From Verrucomicrobiaceae bacterium (GTDB taxonomy: Bacteria > Verrucomicrobiota > Verrucomicrobiia > Verrucomicrobiales > Verrucomicrobiaceae), in contig JAIBCL010000024.1 in NCBI GenBank assembly GCA_019694165.1, forward strand, positions 28,131 through 92,130: DNA of 64,000 nucleotides, in the 5' to 3' direction. The notes below the pieces were generated by a model that saw nothing but the letters and a program-made list of their open reading frames with translations, ran no database searches and had not been told where the DNA came from. A program made the position numbers and the translations under genes. Positions 25,424 through 34,600 of this stretch are shown here, piece by piece. The stretch's first letter is position 1; the number at the start of each line of letters is the position of its first letter.

Positions 25424-25897
25424 ATGAACCCGCCTGCCGCCCAGGTCCGCAAGTCCAGCCATCTCGAACTCATGGATCAGATTCAGGCGAAGTTGCAGGC
25501 GGAGTATGACTTGCTGCTGAAACGGCGCCGGCACGAGCGCGTGTCGCCTCCGCGTCGGCGCCCGTCCGCCAGTCCGGCCTCCATGAGCCCCGGAGCCGTC
25601 GCGCGGCGGATGGCGCCGCGGCGGAGGCGTGGGCGCGACTGGCGCGGCGTGACTGCGGCGACGTCGGTCACGCGCATTTTCGTCCTCATGCTGCTGGTGC
25701 ATGTCATCATCATCGGCGGCATCATCCTCGCGGATTTCCTGCATGATGCCACGCTGCCGTTGAAGCTGGCCGCCGGCGTGTGCGGCGGGATCGCGCTGCT
25801 GCGCGGCATGGGCGCGCTGTGCCGTGGCATCCCGCGCCGGCGCACGACGAGCGCGTGCCGCCACGCGCGGAATTGTGATCGCGACATCTGGCTGTAG
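25424..25897 (+). CDS. Small membrane protein closing the conjugation array
   Basis: 157 residues, starting 3 bases after the PafA-like stop, so co-translated. The N-terminus is helical (LELMDQIQAKLQAEYDLLLK) and the next 60 residues are Arg/Ser/Pro-rich and disordered. Two membrane helices follow (IFVLMLLVHVIIIGGIILAD and KLAAGVCGGIALLRGMGAL), with a basic C-terminus. No family is recognised. It may anchor part of the tagging machinery at the membrane, but this rests on context alone. Confidence 0.6.
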   Translation: MNPPAAQVRKSSHLELMDQIQAKLQAEYDLLLKRRRHERVSPPRRRPSASPASMSPGAVARRMAPRRRRGRDWRGVTAATSVTRIFVLMLLVHVIIIGGIILADFLHDATLPLKLAAGVCGGIALLRGMGALCRGIPRRRTTSACRHARNCDRDIWL

Positions 25898-26000
25898 GCG
25901 GAATTCAGGCGCAAATCGTCTTCGGCCCGCAGTTCGCCGCGCGGCACGCACCGGTTGCATCGGCGGACGGACAATTCAGAGTGGGTGCCATCGCTTCGCC

Positions 26001-27290
26001 ATGAAACGCCGCTCATTCCTCGCCGCTGCACTCGCCACTACATGTTCTCCTTGTGCGCGGGGTGGCACGGCGGCACCCGGAGCCACGGCCGCGGCTGCCG
26101 AGGCCGCGCATCGGGAACTGTGGCGCCGCTTCATCGACCGGCACGGGATCATGATCGACTTCTGCGATCTCGACGGCTCGGTGAGCCTGCCGACTCCGGA
26201 GGAGTGCCGCGAGGGAAAACCCAACGCGCTGGGCTGGTGGTCGCCCATCGAGAACGGCGCGATGTTCAACGGCCTCTACATGGATGCCGCCCTGCTGCGG
26301 TGGCGGCGCACAAAATCGGCGGACGATGCCGCGAAGGCACGCAGGCTCATGGAGGGCTTGCTGCTGCTGAATTCGATCAGCGACGTGAAGGGTTTCGTGG
26401 GCCGCGGGGTGAGCACGGACGGCAGGTCGCACTACCCAATGGGGTCGAACGACCAGACGCTGCCGTGGTTCCTCGGTCTGTGGCGTTTCTGGGAGTCGGG
26501 ACTCGCCACCGATGCCGGGAAGCAGCGCGTGGCCGGGCATCTGATCGCCACGGCGGAGATCATCGTCGCCGACAAGTGGCAGATGCCGGCCGAGCAGCCC
26601 TTCGGCAGGCGCGGCGGCTTCGGCGGCTTCAATTTCGACAGCGTGCCGCGGCTGCTCTTCACCTGCAAGGCGCTGCATCAGATCACGGGCGATGCGAAGT
26701 GGGACCAGCGTTACCGTGCCGCCCTCGCCGAGCGTGGCGGGCCGGAAAACCGCTCGCGGCTCGAGGTCTGCGAGCACGGCATGGTCTTCGAGTACGCGCG
26801 CTATCACTCCTGGACGTCGTGCACATGCGTGGGCGCGCTGCGTGCGCTGTGGGAGATGGAGACGGACGCGGCAGTCCGCGCGGCCTTCGCGCGCGGACTG
26901 CAGGCCAGCGCGGACCTCGCATTCAAAAGCCTGCCGATGGCAGAGCAGTTCGACAATGCCGACAAGAGCCGCTTCGAGATGAACTGGCGCGTGATGAACG
27001 CGGACTGGAAGCCGCAGCGGACGGAGCAGGAGGCGCAGGATCTCGCGCATGTGCAGTTGAGCAGCATCCTCAAGATCGCGCCGCGCCGCGGCAAGGAGAC
27101 GGCGTTCGTGCGCGAGCCGGCCGCCGCCGCGTGGGTGGTGACGCTGGCGCCTGACGCCGCGATTTTGAAATCACGCGCCGCCGCGGTGGAGAAAGTCATC
27201 GGCCACTACGACTTTGCGAAGCTCTACTACTCGCAGTTCTTCTGGCTGGAGGCGGCGTGGGAGAGGCTGGGGCAACTCGATGCGCATTGA
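26001..27290 (+). CDS. Secreted helical-repeat protein of unknown function
   Basis: 429 residues from the ATG at 26001; the longer frame overlaps the preceding gene. The start MKRRSFLAAALATTCSPCA looks like a Tat-type or lipoprotein-like signal (Arg-Arg, then a hydrophobic stretch). The remainder is helix-rich with aromatic residues suggestive of an (alpha/alpha) barrel (WWSPIENGAMFNGLYMDAAL, LPWFLGLWRFWESG, YHSWTSCTCVGALRALWEM). This resembles secreted (alpha/alpha)6 carbohydrate-active proteins, but no catalytic motif can be assigned. Confidence 0.6.
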   Translation: MKRRSFLAAALATTCSPCARGGTAAPGATAAAAEAAHRELWRRFIDRHGIMIDFCDLDGSVSLPTPEECREGKPNALGWWSPIENGAMFNGLYMDAALLRWRRTKSADDAAKARRLMEGLLLLNSISDVKGFVGRGVSTDGRSHYPMGSNDQTLPWFLGLWRFWESGLATDAGKQRVAGHLIATAEIIVADKWQMPAEQPFGRRGGFGGFNFDSVPRLLFTCKALHQITGDAKWDQRYRAALAERGGPENRSRLEVCEHGMVFEYARYHSWTSCTCVGALRALWEMETDAAVRAAFARGLQASADLAFKSLPMAEQFDNADKSRFEMNWRVMNADWKPQRTEQEAQDLAHVQLSSILKIAPRRGKETAFVREPAAAAWVVTLAPDAAILKSRAAAVEKVIGHYDFAKLYYSQFFWLEAAWERLGQLDAH

Positions 27291-27536
27291 CATGGGCGGC
27301 ACACCCTTGTTCCAACCCGGCGGCAACAAGGCGCTCAAAGTGCCCGCGGCCTCCGTCGAGGACTCAATTCCCGCCGGTGAATCGGGTGCGCTCCGCGGGC
27401 TGCGCCACGGCTGGGCCGGCGGTGGTTTCTCGTTCAAGGCGGGCTGCTCGGAGATGAAGAACGGCGACGCGGGTTGACTTGGGAGCCAACCGGCGCTTCA
27501 TCCGGCCTTTCAAAAATCCCCAACGAGGCAGAAGGC

Positions 27537-28151
27537 ATGGCAGCAGCAACAGAGAAACCGTGGTACGTCGTCCGCACATCGTCGATCCACTCGCGCGGCA
27601 TGTTTGCCCGGCGCGACATTCCCAAGGACACGCGCATCATCGAGTACGTGGGTGAGCGCATCACGAAGGCCGAGTCCGCGCGCCGTGCGAACGCCCGGCT
27701 CGAACGCTCCCAGAAGACCGGCGAGGCGGCCGTGTACATCTTCGACATCACCAAGAAGCACGACATCGACGGCAGCGTGAAGCACAACCTCGCGCGCCTC
27801 ATCAACCACTCGTGCGATCCGAACTGCGAGGCATTCATCGAGCGCGGCCACGTCTGGATCTACTCGCGGCGCAAGATCGGGCGCGGTGAGGAACTGACGT
27901 ACAACTACGGCTTCGATCTTGAGCACTGGCCGGACCACCCCTGCCGATGCGGCACCGACAAGTGCGTAGGTTTCATCGTGGACAAGAAGTACTGGCCGGC
28001 GCTGCGGCGGAAGATCGCCGCGCTCAAGGCCTCGCGCGAAGCTGCGAGCGCGGCTGAGACGGGCGGGCATCCCGAGATCATCCACGGCCATCACAAGCCG
28101 CCTGCGAAGCCGGCGAAGCGGACGGACAGTCGTGTGGAAGCCGTGCGCTGA
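27537..28151 (+). CDS. SET-domain protein, probable lysine methyltransferase
   Basis: 204 residues from the ATG at 27537. A SET fold is clear: SSIHSRGMFARRDIP, then IIEYVGERITKAE, the pseudoknot ARLINHSCDPNCEAF and GEELTYNYGFDLEHW. A post-SET-like cysteine cluster follows (CRCGTDKCVGF). The C-terminus is Lys/Arg-rich and disordered. SET proteins methylate Lys using SAM; bacterial versions act on chromatin-like or ribosomal proteins or host targets. A very basic tail-rich protein is encoded at 45260-45583, which could be a substrate, but that is speculative. A terminator follows. Confidence 0.85.
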   Translation: MAAATEKPWYVVRTSSIHSRGMFARRDIPKDTRIIEYVGERITKAESARRANARLERSQKTGEAAVYIFDITKKHDIDGSVKHNLARLINHSCDPNCEAFIERGHVWIYSRRKIGRGEELTYNYGFDLEHWPDHPCRCGTDKCVGFIVDKKYWPALRRKIAALKASREAASAAETGGHPEIIHGHHKPPAKPAKRTDSRVEAVR

Positions 28152-28166
28152 CTGCCTCTGCCACGC

Positions 28167-28210
28167 TTGCCGGGCCGCCCAGGACGATGGTCCGCCGGCA
28201 AAATTTTTTT
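28167..28210 (+). terminator. Rho-independent terminator after the SET gene
   Basis: Arms TTGCCGG (28167-28173) and CCGGCAA (28195-28201) enclose an inner GGAC-GATG-GTCC hairpin, followed by a seven-T tract at 28204-28210. Confidence 0.75.
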
Positions 28211-28253
28211 CGCTTTACTCGACTGCGTGGATTGGGGAGCATCGGCCCCGGTC

Positions 28254-29429
28254 ATGAATGACGGATCCACTCAGTCCAGTGCAGAAGCGCCGTCCGACCC
28301 CGTCGCCGGGGAGACGAGCGCGCATGTCGTGGCTGCGGCCGGCGGGGAGGATACGGATGCCTTCGGTCGCAGGCCGAACCGTTTCATCCTCGCGTGGCGG
28401 AAGATCGGCGCCGGCTCGCTGGCTCTGAGCCTCGCGATTCACGCCGGGCTGATCGTGCTGGCCGGCATCATTGTCTTCACCCAGGTGGTGACCGACAGGC
28501 AGGTGGATTTCCTGCCCGGCGGCGGCACGCGGCAGGGGGCGGAGGCATCGAGCGAAGTGGCGCATCAGATCCAGCAGAAAAAGCGGACGAAGGTGAACAA
28601 GATGCCGCCGATGAAGAAAGTGGTGAGCACCAGCCTCACTGCCGCGCTCACGCTGCCAGATGTGCCGCCTGACCTGCTCGACGTGCCTGACGTTTCAGCC
28701 ATGCTCAACGGCGGGAAGATGGGCAGCGGCGGTTTCGGCGTCGGGGGCGCGGGCGGCGGTTTCGGCTCGGGCGTCGGCAGCGGCGGGATGCGCGGCATCG
28801 CTTTCAAGCCGGTGATGATGTTCGGCCGCGACCTGAAGGCGAAAAAGATCGCCGTCGTGATGGATGTCTCGCGCTCGATGACCCGCTACCTGCCCATCGT
28901 CGCAAAGGAGCTGGACAAGGTGGGACGCGACAGCCCGCTGGTGCTCTACTTCGGCTGCGGACTGAGCACGCCGAAGAACAAGAAGGAGATCGACGACACG
29001 GTGTACAAGGCGCAGGGGCCGGCCTTCGACCGCTTCTGGCAGCTCTGGCAGGGCCGCACCCCGCTCAACACTCCGCCCGCCGACCGCAAGCTGCTGCAAT
29101 ACGAGCCGTCCAAGCCCATGCCGCAGGAAGCCATCTACCAGCAGATGGTGAAGCGCCCGCACACCTGGTTCGTCGATTTCAACGGCATCATCTACAGCTC
29201 CTACGCCCTCACCTGCAAGGAGGTGATGGAAGCTGATGTGATCTACTGGTTCTCCGACTTCCAGGACAAGGTGGACGAGGAAATGATGGCCTCCGTGCTC
29301 AAGGTGCTCAAGAAGCGCAAGCAGCGCCTCATCATGCATGCCTCGATCCAGGGCCGCTCGTTCGAAAAGGTGCGTGACGGTGTCTGCCTCCCCTCCGGTG
29401 GCGAGGTGCTGGAGACGAAGGTGGAGTAG
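28254..29429 (+). CDS. Membrane-anchored vWA-like protein
   Basis: 391 residues from the ATG at 28254. One membrane span lies near residues 55-77 (LALSLAIHAGLIVLAGIIVF). A Gly-rich linker follows (GSGGFGVGGAGGGFGSGVG). The C-terminal half has a vWA-like core: AVVMDVSRSM carries the D-x-S-x-S metal-ion site, then SPLVLYFGCGLS and a later VIYWFSDFQDKVD. Such proteins occur in PVC bacteria near ExbB/TolR-like systems, but none is adjacent. Likely a periplasmic protein-binding role. Confidence 0.75.
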   Translation: MNDGSTQSSAEAPSDPVAGETSAHVVAAAGGEDTDAFGRRPNRFILAWRKIGAGSLALSLAIHAGLIVLAGIIVFTQVVTDRQVDFLPGGGTRQGAEASSEVAHQIQQKKRTKVNKMPPMKKVVSTSLTAALTLPDVPPDLLDVPDVSAMLNGGKMGSGGFGVGGAGGGFGSGVGSGGMRGIAFKPVMMFGRDLKAKKIAVVMDVSRSMTRYLPIVAKELDKVGRDSPLVLYFGCGLSTPKNKKEIDDTVYKAQGPAFDRFWQLWQGRTPLNTPPADRKLLQYEPSKPMPQEAIYQQMVKRPHTWFVDFNGIIYSSYALTCKEVMEADVIYWFSDFQDKVDEEMMASVLKVLKKRKQRLIMHASIQGRSFEKVRDGVCLPSGGEVLETKVE

Positions 29430-29515
29430 CCGTGCGCCGGCTCGAGCACGCTCATTGATTTCCCACATGCATTGACGCACCCGCCGTGCGTTGTTACTTC
29501 GTTCCCACGACGACG

Positions 29516-29758
29516 ATGCCACTCTCCGATCCACACGCCTTTCTGCTGGCCGGCTTCACCGAGCATGATGTCGAGGAAATCCTCGCCGATCTCGACTACC
29601 TGCTGCAAAACTCGACGTGGCCCTACAGCAGGGATCGCACCGCCACCCAGCTCGTCGAGTCTCCCCAAATCCTGCGGGAGTTTTTGGAAAAAGTCCGCCG
29701 TGACGCCCTGCGCAGCGCGATGATTCCCAAGTCCGTGAAGTGCCTCGTGCTCGGCTGA
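29516..29758 (+). CDS. Hypothetical small protein
   Basis: 80 residues from the ATG at 29516. It is soluble and acidic-helical (DVEEILADLDYLLQNSTW, REFLEKVRRDALRSAM). No membrane segment, metal site or known motif. It stands alone on the plus strand, 87 bp after the vWA-like gene and convergent with the ABC exporter gene. The codon pattern is GC-rich like neighbours, supporting a real gene. Confidence 0.5.
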   Translation: MPLSDPHAFLLAGFTEHDVEEILADLDYLLQNSTWPYSRDRTATQLVESPQILREFLEKVRRDALRSAMIPKSVKCLVLG

Positions 29759-29794
29759 GCGGCGCGCCCCTTTCCGCGGCGGTGAACCGGCTGC

Positions 29795-31549
29795 TCAATC
29801 CGTCCCTGCCGCATCCTCCATCGCGATGAGCGATGTGCGGCAAAGAGCGGCATACAGCCCGTCGCGGAGCACGAGATCCTCATGCGTGCCGCTCTCGACG
29901 ATCTCGCCATGCTCCAGAACGTAAATGCGGTCCGCGTGCCGCACGGTGGAGAGACGGTGCGCGATCACGAAGCTGGTGCGGTGCTGCATGAGGCGGTCGA
30001 GCGCCTGCTGAATCTGGTGCTCGGTCTCCGTGTCCACGCTCGCCGTCGCTTCGTCGAGCAAGAGGATCGGCGGATTGCGCAGCAGCGCGCGGGCGATGGA
30101 GACGCGCTGCTTCTCGCCCACGCTGAGCTTCACGCCGCGCTCGCCCACGTGCGTATCGAGCTGCTGCGGCAGCCGGCGCACAAAAGCATCCGCGTTCGCA
30201 CTCGCGAGCGCGTCCCAGATTTCTGCGTCCGTCGCAGCACGGCGGCCGATGAGCAGATTGTCCCGCACGCTGCCGTTGAAGAGGAAGCTCTCCTGCGTGA
30301 CGTAGCCGATGTTTTGGCGCAGGGCGGTCTTGTTCAGTTCGTGCACGGCCACGCCGTCGATGGTGATCACGCCTTCGTCGTACTCGTAAAAGCGCGTGAG
30401 CAGGTTGATGAGCGTGGACTTGCCCGCGCCGGTGGGGCCGACAAGCGCAATGGTTTCGCCGGGAAGCGCTTCGAGGTCGATGTGCTTCACCGTCGGCGTG
30501 GCGGCGGAGTAGGAGAAGCCCACGTTCTCGTAGCGCACATGGCCTTTGATCGCAGTCAGCGTGCGGCCGCCCGTGGTGTCAGCCTCCGGTTCGGCATCGA
30601 GGATTTCAAATACGCGCTCGCCCGCCGCGCGGCCGGCCTGGAAGATCTGGTTGAGCTGATGCAGGCTCTCGATCGGATCGTAGAAGAACTTCAGGAGCAA
30701 AAGAAACGCCGAGAGCTTGCCGATGCCCGCTTTGCCGACCGCAGCCGCCGACATGAGATCGCGCGTGCCGACCCAGAGCACCAGCACGAGGCCGACGCTC
30801 GTGAGGAAATTCATGCCCGGCCGATAGACCGACCACACGCGCATCACATGGAGCGTGGCCTTGCGCAATGCATCGCTCACCGCGTTGAAGCGCGCGTGCT
30901 CCTGCTGCTCGATGGCATACGCCTTGATCTGCCTCATGCCCGCCACGTTGTCGTGCAGCAGCGAGTTCATCGCGCTGCTCGCCTTGCGCACTTTGCGGTG
31001 GCGCTCCTTTGACGAGAGCGTGTAGCTCAGCGCTCCGGCGGCGAGAAACGGCACGGGAATGAGCGCGACCATCGCCAGCTTCGCGTCTGCCCTGAACATG
31101 AACACGCCGACCACCACGATTTGCAGAACAGCCACGAGTCCCTGCTCGATGCCGTCGATGAGCACGCGCTCCACGGACGGGATGTCCTCGGACACCGTCG
31201 TCATGATGTCGCCCGTCGGCCGGTTGTCGAACCAGCGGAGCGGCAGCGTCTGGAGACGCGAGTAGATGTCGCTGCGCAGGTCGAAGATGACCTTTTGCTC
31301 GAAGGTGTTGTTGAGCTGGATGCGCAGGGAATTGAAAAGATGCTGCGCGAAATACGCGCCCAGCGCCGCGAGCAGCAGCGGCGTGACACGCTCCCACTGG
31401 CCCTGCGGCACCACGACATCGAACACCTCCCGCGTCACCGCCGGAAACACCACGACCATGAGCGTCCCGGTGATGGCGCAGCCAAGCTGCATGGCGGCCA
31501 TGAACGGGTAGCGCTTCAGGTAGGACAGGACTCGGAAAACGGTGCGCAT
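29795..31549 (-). CDS. ABC exporter half-transporter (MsbA-like)
   Basis: 584 residues, normal size for a fused permease-ATPase. The N-terminal about 310 residues are a six-helix exporter domain (QLGCAITGTLMVVVFPAVTR, VLQIVVVGVFMFRADAKLAM). The ATPase follows: Walker A GPTGAGKST, signature LSVGEKQRVSIARAL, Walker B ILLLDEATASVD and the switch His in FVIAHRLSTV. It likely works as a homodimer, exporting lipid, peptide or drug; the substrate cannot be read from sequence. Confidence 0.9.
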   Translation of the reverse strand: MRTVFRVLSYLKRYPFMAAMQLGCAITGTLMVVVFPAVTREVFDVVVPQGQWERVTPLLLAALGAYFAQHLFNSLRIQLNNTFEQKVIFDLRSDIYSRLQTLPLRWFDNRPTGDIMTTVSEDIPSVERVLIDGIEQGLVAVLQIVVVGVFMFRADAKLAMVALIPVPFLAAGALSYTLSSKERHRKVRKASSAMNSLLHDNVAGMRQIKAYAIEQQEHARFNAVSDALRKATLHVMRVWSVYRPGMNFLTSVGLVLVLWVGTRDLMSAAAVGKAGIGKLSAFLLLLKFFYDPIESLHQLNQIFQAGRAAGERVFEILDAEPEADTTGGRTLTAIKGHVRYENVGFSYSAATPTVKHIDLEALPGETIALVGPTGAGKSTLINLLTRFYEYDEGVITIDGVAVHELNKTALRQNIGYVTQESFLFNGSVRDNLLIGRRAATDAEIWDALASANADAFVRRLPQQLDTHVGERGVKLSVGEKQRVSIARALLRNPPILLLDEATASVDTETEHQIQQALDRLMQHRTSFVIAHRLSTVRHADRIYVLEHGEIVESGTHEDLVLRDGLYAALCRTSLIAMEDAAGTD

Positions 31550-31645
31550 GAAGAGGCGGTTACGTTTTCCCTCTAGCGTGGCGGCGTCCCGGATTCAACG
31601 GTCGAATGCGACGCCGGCGGGCAAAGCATGCCGTCAGGCCGCTGA

Positions 31646-34600
31646 TCAGACCCACATTGCATCCAGCCGCTTCTGGCTCACCGGTTGCGCCGTGCCGAGT
31701 TCTTGGGCGAAGACGGAGACGCGGTATTCTTCTAGCATCCAGCGGAAGGTTTCGTGCTGGGAGTTGGGGACGTGGGATTCCCAGTGATCGAAGTCGGCGA
31801 TGAGGACGGCTTTGTCGGCGTCTTTGGCGGGATTGTTCGCTGCGCGTTCGGCGCGGATGAGGATGGCCTTCAAATAGCGAGGGAGATGCTGCAGTTGCTC
31901 GTGCGGTGTCTTCGCGAGCAGGTCGGGCGGCAGAAGGCGTGCGAGATCGGCATCGAGGCCGGGATACTTTTTTGGATAGGCGAGAATCTTTGCTCGCATC
32001 TCATTGATCTGGCCGAGCAGCGCGCGAACTCTATGCGTGAGAGCGGGCAGTTCTTTGCGGACCTTCTCGCACAACTCGCGGAAGCGTTTCTCGGTCAGCG
32101 GCAGCAGCGGATTCAATCGCAGAGCGTGCGCGAGGATGTGATCTTGCGCGGACGATGGCCGAGTCGGGCTTGGTGTCGCCGTGAGTTTGGAAAACGCGTC
32201 CTGCAAGCTGGCGGGTTGAGGGCTTTTGGCGGGCGCTGGCTCGAGGCTGCGCAGTTCCTTTTGAAGCCACGCGATGTCTTTGCCGAGGACGGACTCGGCG
32301 AGCTTGCGCACGGCGGCGGGCGTCGATGTGGTGACTTCGCTGGCTTTGCGGAAAAGGTGGAGATCGATGCTGCCTTCGGCATTCAGCGCAAGTCCGGGAT
32401 AGCCGAAGACAGGTGCGCCGCCGATTTCCTCGATGAAGACGGTCTCCGACAAATCGCCGAACGACCAGCTCGACAACGCGAAGCGCTCGAAGCTGCGCGC
32501 GATCTTATCGAAAGCTCCGGATGGCTTGTCCTGCTTTTGCACGCTGGCCTGAATCGCCTGGAGATCGCGGCCTGAGGCGATGGTCTGCTTTTTCTGATCG
32601 ATCACCTCGACGCGTGGCTGCAAATGCGCGGGCAAACTTTGCGCGGGCCAGTCGGTGGCGCGGACATGCACGCGATACTTTTTCGTGATGAAGTCGGCGA
32701 GCGCATCGAGGAAGTCGGCGCGACCGGGATTGAACTGCGTCGCGATTTCGCGCGCCTTTGGATCGATCGGCATGAGCTGGCGGCGGATCGTCTTCGGCAA
32801 TGCGCGCAGAAGGACCTGGCTGAGTTCATCGCGGAGGCCGGGCACCATCCACTGGATTTGTCCGGTGGTGAGATGCTCGGCGACGGGCAGCGGCACCTGC
32901 ACCGTCACACCGTCGTTCTCCTGCCCGGGCGTGTAGGCGTAGCTCACGGGCAGCACCGACTGGCCGAAGGTCACCTTGTCAGGGAATAGCGCGAGATCGG
33001 GCGCGAGTTCCTCGCCGCCGCCGGTGAGATCGGCCTCGGTGGCGCAGAGGAAGTTGGGCTTCTCGGCGGTGCGCTCTTTGATGAGGCGGTTGAGGTCGTG
33101 AATCGACGACACGTCTTTGATCCGCTCGTCGTAAAACGCGAACAGCGCCTCGGCGATGTCATACACGCGATGGCTGCGCACGCGCGTGAGCGTGGTCTCG
33201 ATCTTCTCGCGCAGCTTTTGATTGTGCTGATGAAAGCGATGCGGCAACACGCTCTCGCCATCGATCAAAGCTCCGCGGATAAAAATCTGCGTGGCGGCTG
33301 CCGGATCCACTTTGCCGAAGTCGATGGGCTTTCGGAGCACCTCGAGCCCGTGCAGCAGCGTGCGCTCAGTGACGAGCACCCGACCAGCCTTCGCGCTGTA
33401 ATGCGGCTCGCTGTATTTGTAGTCGCAAAGATGCGCGCCGAGTTCGGCGGCCCACGCGGGATCGATTTTCGCGATGGTGCGAGCGAAGAGCTGCGAGGTC
33501 TGCACGATCTCGCCCGCGACGATCCACGGCGGCTGCTTTGTGGTCGTCTGGCCCGGCTTGCCTTGCTTCTCGCGTCGTTCGTATAGATTCGAACCGGGGA
33601 AGACAGTCACCTGGCGATTGCCGGCGGCTTTGTAGAGGTTTTTGTCTTCGCGCTGCGCGATGTGGCCGAGCTGGCCGGCGAGGATGCATTTGTGAAGCCG
33701 GTCAGACAGGTCGGACGCGTCTGACAATTCCGACCGAACTCCAAATGTCTCCCGAAGCTGCCGCCAAATATCCCGCCACTCCGTCATGCGCGTGAAGCTG
33801 AGGAAGTTCGTTTTGCAAAAGCGGCGCAGAGCATTGCGGCTGCCGCTTCGCGCTGGTGGGGCGCTTGCTCCCGCAAGCGCCGCCGCAGTGCTTGTGGCTT
33901 CGATTTCATTTTTCACGCTCGCACGGTTTCCGGCCTCACGCGGCGGCTGGGGGACCAGCCGCCCCACCTTTCCGCCGTCAGGCTCCGGTGTGGCCTGCCA
34001 GATGCGGAGCAGTGAAAGGAAATCCGAGTCGGGGCACCAGAACGCCTTGTGCGCAGCGGCGGCCATCTCGCGCTTTTCCTCGGGACGTTCGCGGGGATCG
34101 GGCACGCTCAATCCGGCGGCGATGACGAGCATCTCGGGCAGCACGTTTTCCTTCTGCGCCTGAAGCAACATGCGGCCGAGCGTGGGATCGAGCGGCAACT
34201 TGGCGAGATCGCGACCGAGCTGTGTCATCTGATGCGTGTCGTCGAGCGCGCCGAGTTCGTGCAGCAGCTTGTAGCCGGCGTGGATTGCGGCGCTTACCGG
34301 TGGATTGATGAAGGGGAACGTCTCGATCTCGCCGAGCCGGAACGCCTTCATGCGCAGGATGACTTCGGCGAGATTTGCGCGCTGAATCTCAGGCGTGGTG
34401 AAGCGGTCGCGCTTCTCGAAATCATCCTGCGAGTAAAGCCGCACGCAGATGCCGTCCTGCACGCGGCCTGCGCGGCCGGCTCGTTGATTGGCGCTGCTTT
34501 GCGAGATCTCTTCGACCGGGAGCCGCTTCGTGCGATTGCGCGGATTGTAGTGACTGATGCGCGCGAGGCCGGTGTCGATGACGTAGCGGATGCGCGGGAT

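Noticed and set aside
24899..25960. Long minus-strand open frames opposite the PafA-like gene
   Set aside because: Biased codon use at high GC keeps antisense frames open; the plus-strand product has clear family motifs while the antisense ones do not.
27280..27477. Short open frame after the secreted helical-repeat gene
   Set aside because: It overlaps the end of the upstream gene, has no ribosome-binding site or recognisable motif, and open frames of this size are common by chance at this GC content.
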